A stretch of DNA of 18,718 bases from Desulfobacterales bacterium (GTDB taxonomy: Bacteria > Desulfobacterota > Desulfobacteria > Desulfobacterales > Desulfosalsimonadaceae). The first letter of the stretch is position 1; the number at the start of each line of letters is the position of its first letter. The stretch is taken from the NCBI GenBank assembly GCA_007135795.1, contig SLIE01000515.1, positions 1 through 18,718 of the forward strand, read 5' to 3'. Of this stretch, positions 15,272-18,718 are shown piece after piece. The notes below the pieces were generated by a model. It searched no databases and had not been told where the DNA came from. It saw nothing but the letters and a program-made list of their open reading frames with translations. The translations under genes were made by a program, and so were the position numbers.

Positions 15272-16737
15272 GAACAAAACAAAACTACATCGACAGCATC
15301 AAGGCCATGCAGACCAATATATGGGCGTACGGGGAAAAAGTTAACGATATATATGCTCATCCCTGCTTCAAGCCGGCGGTGGATGCCATCGGGATGGTGT
15401 ATGCATTGTCCGGAAGCGAAGTCAAAAATGAAGGCTATGGGCTTTTCACGGCCCATTCCCCTTTTACCGGCGACAGAGTCAGCCGTTTTCTGCATATACA
15501 TCAAACACAGGAGGACCTGAAAAACCGCTTTCAACTATCCCGCAACCTGGTCCACAAGCATGGCGCCTGCATCGGTGCACGGTGTGTCAGTACGAGTGTC
15601 CTTAATGCGGTTTTCACGACGACCTTCGATATGGATCAATCAACCTGCAGCGACTACCACACCCGCTTTCTGAAGTTTCTGGGCCATGTGCAGGAAAACG
15701 ACCTGGCTGTCGCCGGCGCAATGATGGACGTAAAAGGGGATCGCAGCCTAAGTCCGCATGAGCAGGTTGATCCTGACCTCTATTTGCATATTGTCGAAAA
15801 ACGGCCCGATGGTATCGTTGTCAGGGGCGCGAAGGCCAGTATCTCCGGCGCGGCCATCGCCGAAGAGATTGTGGTTGTGCCCTGTACTGCCTTGAGTGCC
15901 GACGGCCAGGACTATGCTGTCAGCTTTGCCATACCAAGCGATGCACCGGGCATACTGCACATTGCAGAGGCACCCGCCCCGAATATGAGACGCCTTGTTG
16001 GAAAGGAAATGGACTACGGCAACGCCCGCTATGGCGTCCACGGTTCGACCCACGTCATTTTCGACGATGTTTTCATACCACACGAGCGCGTTTTCATGTG
16101 CGGTGAATATGCCCATGCGGCGAAGCTGGTCAACTGTTTTGCCAGCCTCCAGCGTCTGAACACCACAAGCTGCAAGGCTGGTCACCGGGATTTGCTTATC
16201 GGCGCCGCGGCTGTTGCCGCAGACTACAACGGAGTCGGTAGTGCACGCCATATCCGGGAAAAACTGGCCGACCTGCATCATCACAGCGAAATCGCTTTCG
16301 GCTGCGCCCTCGCATCGATATACACTGGGGAAAAAACCGCTTCGGGTGTCTTTACTCCCAACCCTTTGTATGTCAACATCGCCAAGCACAAGGGCGTCGA
16401 GGCGATTTGGGAGGGCACTTACACAGCCGCCGACATTGCCGGGGGGCTTGTTTGTACCCTGCCGACTGCCGACGATCTGGCCCATGAAACCATTGGAAAG
16501 GTGATTGATAAATATTTCAAGGGAAAAGAAGGCGTTTCAACGGAATACCGAATTCGGATACTTCGCCTGATCGAGTATCTCACCGGTCAAGGGTCGGTTG
16601 TGCCCATCGAGTCAACCCATGGCGCGGGATCTCCGCATACCCAGAAGATCACCATTGGGCAGGATCTGGCCAAAAAAATCGAAAAGTTCAAAAAAGACGC
16701 GAAAATCATGGCGGGCATCAAAGGTGAAGACATCTGA
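15262..16737 (+). CDS. 4-hydroxybutyryl-CoA dehydratase/4-HPA 3-hydroxylase family flavoprotein
   Basis: A full-length 491-residue member. AAGGAAGGAA about 10 bases upstream supports the ATG at 15262. The family fold is an FAD-binding acyl-CoA dehydrogenase-like tetramer. Conserved phrases include VQENDLAVAGAMMDVKGDR, GIVVRGAKASISGA, FDDVFIPHERVFMCGEY, GAAAVAADYNG, EDIAGG-like ADIAGGLV and ESTHGAGSPHTQ. Clostridial AbfD binds a [4Fe-4S] cluster through Cys99, Cys103, His292 and Cys299 (from memory). Here the matching positions are Cys103, Cys108 (one residue further apart), Gln297 in place of His, and Cys304; the nearby AbfD Tyr296 is Thr301, while Lys305 is kept. So it belongs to the dehydratase branch but may bind its cluster differently or not at all. 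It probably acts on a hydroxyacyl-CoA in the cytoplasm. No CoA-transferase or alcohol dehydrogenase lies beside it; the upstream partner gene appears broken. Confidence 0.85.
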   Translation: MPLRTKQNYIDSIKAMQTNIWAYGEKVNDIYAHPCFKPAVDAIGMVYALSGSEVKNEGYGLFTAHSPFTGDRVSRFLHIHQTQEDLKNRFQLSRNLVHKHGACIGARCVSTSVLNAVFTTTFDMDQSTCSDYHTRFLKFLGHVQENDLAVAGAMMDVKGDRSLSPHEQVDPDLYLHIVEKRPDGIVVRGAKASISGAAIAEEIVVVPCTALSADGQDYAVSFAIPSDAPGILHIAEAPAPNMRRLVGKEMDYGNARYGVHGSTHVIFDDVFIPHERVFMCGEYAHAAKLVNCFASLQRLNTTSCKAGHRDLLIGAAAVAADYNGVGSARHIREKLADLHHHSEIAFGCALASIYTGEKTASGVFTPNPLYVNIAKHKGVEAIWEGTYTAADIAGGLVCTLPTADDLAHETIGKVIDKYFKGKEGVSTEYRIRILRLIEYLTGQGSVVPIESTHGAGSPHTQKITIGQDLAKKIEKFKKDAKIMAGIKGEDI

Positions 16738-16927
16738 TAAATTGAATGTGCTTGTGTGGCAATACTTGTTTCGGCAATGTGCAGCAGAAAGGGAATGTGC
16801 TGGGGAGCGCAATAATAGCCGTAGTCTGCTCTGATAAACCCTCTGCATATTACCGTAAGTGTAATCGGAACATTATTACCGCTATAAGCAAAAAATATAG
16901 CAGCATACAAGGAATTATGAATAGTTG

Positions 16928-18325
16928 CTATGTGCGCGACTGAAAATCTGTCCGGGTTTCTTTCCGGCGGACAAACCAGAGGTAGACCAGCAGTCCCAGC
17001 GCGATAGTTGCAAAGCCAAACAGCGAATTAAGGGGCCGACTTTTTATCATGTAAAAAACGATCCACAGGTTTCCGGCGATGAAAAGCAGAGGAGTGAAGG
17101 GATACCCGAATGTACGGTAAGCTCCGGCCAGGTCCGGGCGTGTTCTGCGGATACGCATCATCCCGATCACCGTCATCATGGCAATCAGCGACAGGGTAAA
17201 CCCGATATACATCAGCAGCGCATTGAAGGTGGCGGTGATTACCATCACGCAGGCGATGGCGGCCTGCAGGGCAATCGACGGCGCCGGGGTCCGTTTTTCC
17301 GGATTTACGCGTGCAAAGCGGGGAAAAAAAATGCCGTCTTTCGCCATGGCGTAGTAGACACGCGGGCCGGTCATGATCATGGCGCTGACAGCGGATAGAA
17401 TGCCAAGAGACACAGCAATGGCCAGGAAGCGGCTGACGTTTTCCCCGAACAGAGCCCGGGCGGAGCGAGCGCCGATATCAATGGCTCCCTTCATCTGATC
17501 GGCAGGCAGGGCATAGACATATACCGCATTGAGCAGCAGATATAGACCTGTGACCATCACCGTGCCGATAACCAGGGCAAGCGGGATATTTCTTCGGGGT
17601 TCCCGGATCTCCCCGCCCAGATAGGCGGCCGCATTCCATCCGCTGTAGGCAAAGGAGACAAAAATCAGGGAGACGGCAAATGTCTCCGCGGAAAACGTTC
17701 CCATGCCCGATGTCGTAAAATGGGAAGCCGACCCTTTTCCAAAGGCAAAGCCCGCCCCGATAAACCCGATGATCAGGACAAAATTGGAAACGGTCAAAAC
17801 GTTTTGAAGCCGCGCGCCGGCAATAACGCTGTAATAGTGGAGCAGGCTGAAAAGAACAATAGCGGCAACGGCCGTCAGGTTGGTCATGGAGACGTTGGCC
17901 ACCTGGACGCCGAAAAGGGTGATGGGAACAACACCGCCCGGGGAGATGCCGAAGGCGGAAAACAGGTAGGTAGCAAACGCGATGGCGGCGGCCGCAATAG
18001 GGGCTGAAAAGCCGACGATCAAGGAGATCCACCCGGATAGAAATCCCATGGGTTTGCCGAAGCTTTCACGCAGAAACACGTATTCACCGCCTGCATGGGG
18101 GAATTTTGCGCCCAGCTCTCCGTAGCACAGGGCGCCGCAAAGCGCAAAGATCCCCCCGCAGAGCCAGCAGAGCATCAGGATGAGCGGGTCGCCCAGCTCC
18201 GCCATGATAAAGCCGGACGTGGTGAAAATGCCGGTCCCCACCATGTTCGAAACGACCAGAATGGTGGCGGAAAAGATGCCGATCTGCCGCAGCAGGTCTC
18301 CGTTTCCGTCAAATGCAGATTTCAT
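16928..18325 (-). CDS. APC family amino acid permease
   Basis: A 465-residue inner-membrane transporter with about 12 hydrophobic segments. Segment 1 carries NMVGTGIFTTSG (from residue 27), the unwound substrate-binding helix motif of the APC superfamily. GELGAKFPHAGGEYVFL follows segment 2, a mark of the LAT/serine-threonine exchanger and related permease branch. Later segments include SFAYSGWNAAAYLGGEIREPRRNIP, also typical. The length agrees with the family. It is likely a secondary amino-acid uptake or exchange carrier; the substrate cannot be told. Only weak ribosome-binding sequence is seen (AGAAGAAA well upstream of the ATG). It lies 48 bp downstream of the tetrapyrrole methylase gene on the same strand and could be co-transcribed with it. 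It converges with the AbfD-like gene; the 190 bp between them hold no clear terminator. Confidence 0.9.
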   Translation of the reverse strand: MKSAFDGNGDLLRQIGIFSATILVVSNMVGTGIFTTSGFIMAELGDPLILMLCWLCGGIFALCGALCYGELGAKFPHAGGEYVFLRESFGKPMGFLSGWISLIVGFSAPIAAAAIAFATYLFSAFGISPGGVVPITLFGVQVANVSMTNLTAVAAIVLFSLLHYYSVIAGARLQNVLTVSNFVLIIGFIGAGFAFGKGSASHFTTSGMGTFSAETFAVSLIFVSFAYSGWNAAAYLGGEIREPRRNIPLALVIGTVMVTGLYLLLNAVYVYALPADQMKGAIDIGARSARALFGENVSRFLAIAVSLGILSAVSAMIMTGPRVYYAMAKDGIFFPRFARVNPEKRTPAPSIALQAAIACVMVITATFNALLMYIGFTLSLIAMMTVIGMMRIRRTRPDLAGAYRTFGYPFTPLLFIAGNLWIVFYMIKSRPLNSLFGFATIALGLLVYLWFVRRKETRTDFQSRT

Positions 18326-18373
18326 AATGTTTGCCCGCCGTTTGTTTTCTTCTGAGCATTCGCATAAAAACCG

Positions 18374-18718
18374 CTATTTCATAAAATCACCGACATACAC
18401 AAGGTGTTCGAACGGCCAGTCGATCCCGTCCGTTTTGGCAAGGATGGTATCCAGCGTCCCGGAAACAATATATTCCTTTTCCGTGTAACCGGCGTAAAAA
18501 GCCACGGCAATGGGCGTGCCGGCCGGATAGTGCTCCTTCAGCTTTGCCACCAGGTCATTGAAATCGGTGAACATGGTGAAAATAACCAGCGTAGGATTGT
18601 GGCCCGCCACCTTGTCGATATCCCGGTAATGGGTCATCACGGCCGAACTGGTCTTCTTCCCGCCCATGATGTCTTTTCCGATAGCGGCGTTTGCCGCGTT
18701 AAGGGCGCTGACGCCCGG
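18374..18718 (-). CDS. Tetrapyrrole methylase family protein, 5' end outside window
   Basis: The frame is open to the window edge, so only the C-terminal 114 or so residues are present. They begin PGVSALNAANAAIGKD, the loop before the second lobe of SAM-dependent tetrapyrrole methylases, and continue with TLVIFTMFTDFNDLVAKL, GTPIAVAFYAGYTEKEYIVSGTL and FEHLVYVGDF. This resembles the end of precorrin-4 C11-methyltransferase (CobM/CbiF) and its relatives, which act in anaerobic cobalamin synthesis. The catalytic N-terminal lobe is not visible, so the exact enzyme cannot be assigned. Confidence 0.8.
   Translation of the reverse strand, partial: PGVSALNAANAAIGKDIMGGKKTSSAVMTHYRDIDKVAGHNPTLVIFTMFTDFNDLVAKLKEHYPAGTPIAVAFYAGYTEKEYIVSGTLDTILAKTDGIDWPFEHLVYVGDFMK

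Noticed and set aside
15748..16485. A 245-codon minus-strand frame inside the AbfD-like gene
   Set aside because: It is a shadow of a well-conserved plus-strand gene, with no motif or ribosome binding site.
16738..16927. A terminator between the convergent AbfD-like and permease genes
   Set aside because: Only weak short repeats, such as GTAAT and ATTAC, are present, with no G/C-rich stem followed by a T-run.

Overview
The window looks like a chromosomal stretch from a Gram-negative anaerobe, most likely a Desulfobacterota (sulfate reducer or relative). This is inferred from gene content: an OmpA-anchored envelope protein and a TonB-dependent receptor show an outer membrane. A 4-hydroxybutyryl-CoA dehydratase homologue, an iron-sulfur flavoprotein-like reductase, a MoaD-like sulfur carrier and a tetrapyrrole methylase fit a strict anaerobe. 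No rRNA, tRNA, CRISPR array or intact transposase was seen.

Layout. (1) 1-4355, plus strand: the 3' part of a von Willebrand A/OmpA envelope protein, then a secreted transglutaminase-like protein whose catalytic Cys position holds Trp. (2) 4491-6292, plus: a DUF6765 protein with an H-x3-D-x3-H motif and a SAM methyltransferase. (3) 6368-7910, minus: a broken DUF3006 protein, an intact iron-sulfur flavoprotein-like reductase and an N-terminal remnant of an acyl-CoA dehydrogenase. (4) 8085-8828, plus: an A+T-rich PlsC-type acyltransferase. (5) 9179-12636: a TonB-dependent receptor (minus) divergent from a truncated metalloprotease propeptide gene, which runs directly into a DUF427 gene. (6) 12674-14161: an SDR oxidoreductase and a divergent SRPBCC protein. 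(7) 14427-16737: a MoaD-like carrier (minus), a decapitated gene tail and an AbfD-like dehydratase homologue (plus). (8) 16928-18718, minus: an APC amino-acid permease and the 3' part of a tetrapyrrole methylase.

The genes do not form one pathway. The window reads as a patchwork of one- and two-gene units separated by gene debris: four broken or truncated genes in about 9 kb, suggesting repeated insertion, deletion and decay. The best candidates for unusual biology are the AbfD homologue, which lacks the histidine cluster ligand and has altered cysteine spacing, and the vWA-OmpA/pseudo-transglutaminase pair. No complete new multi-gene system could be demonstrated.

All family calls come from reading motifs in the translated sequence. 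No database search was run. Start codons were chosen from ribosome binding sites, signal peptides and where family similarity begins.
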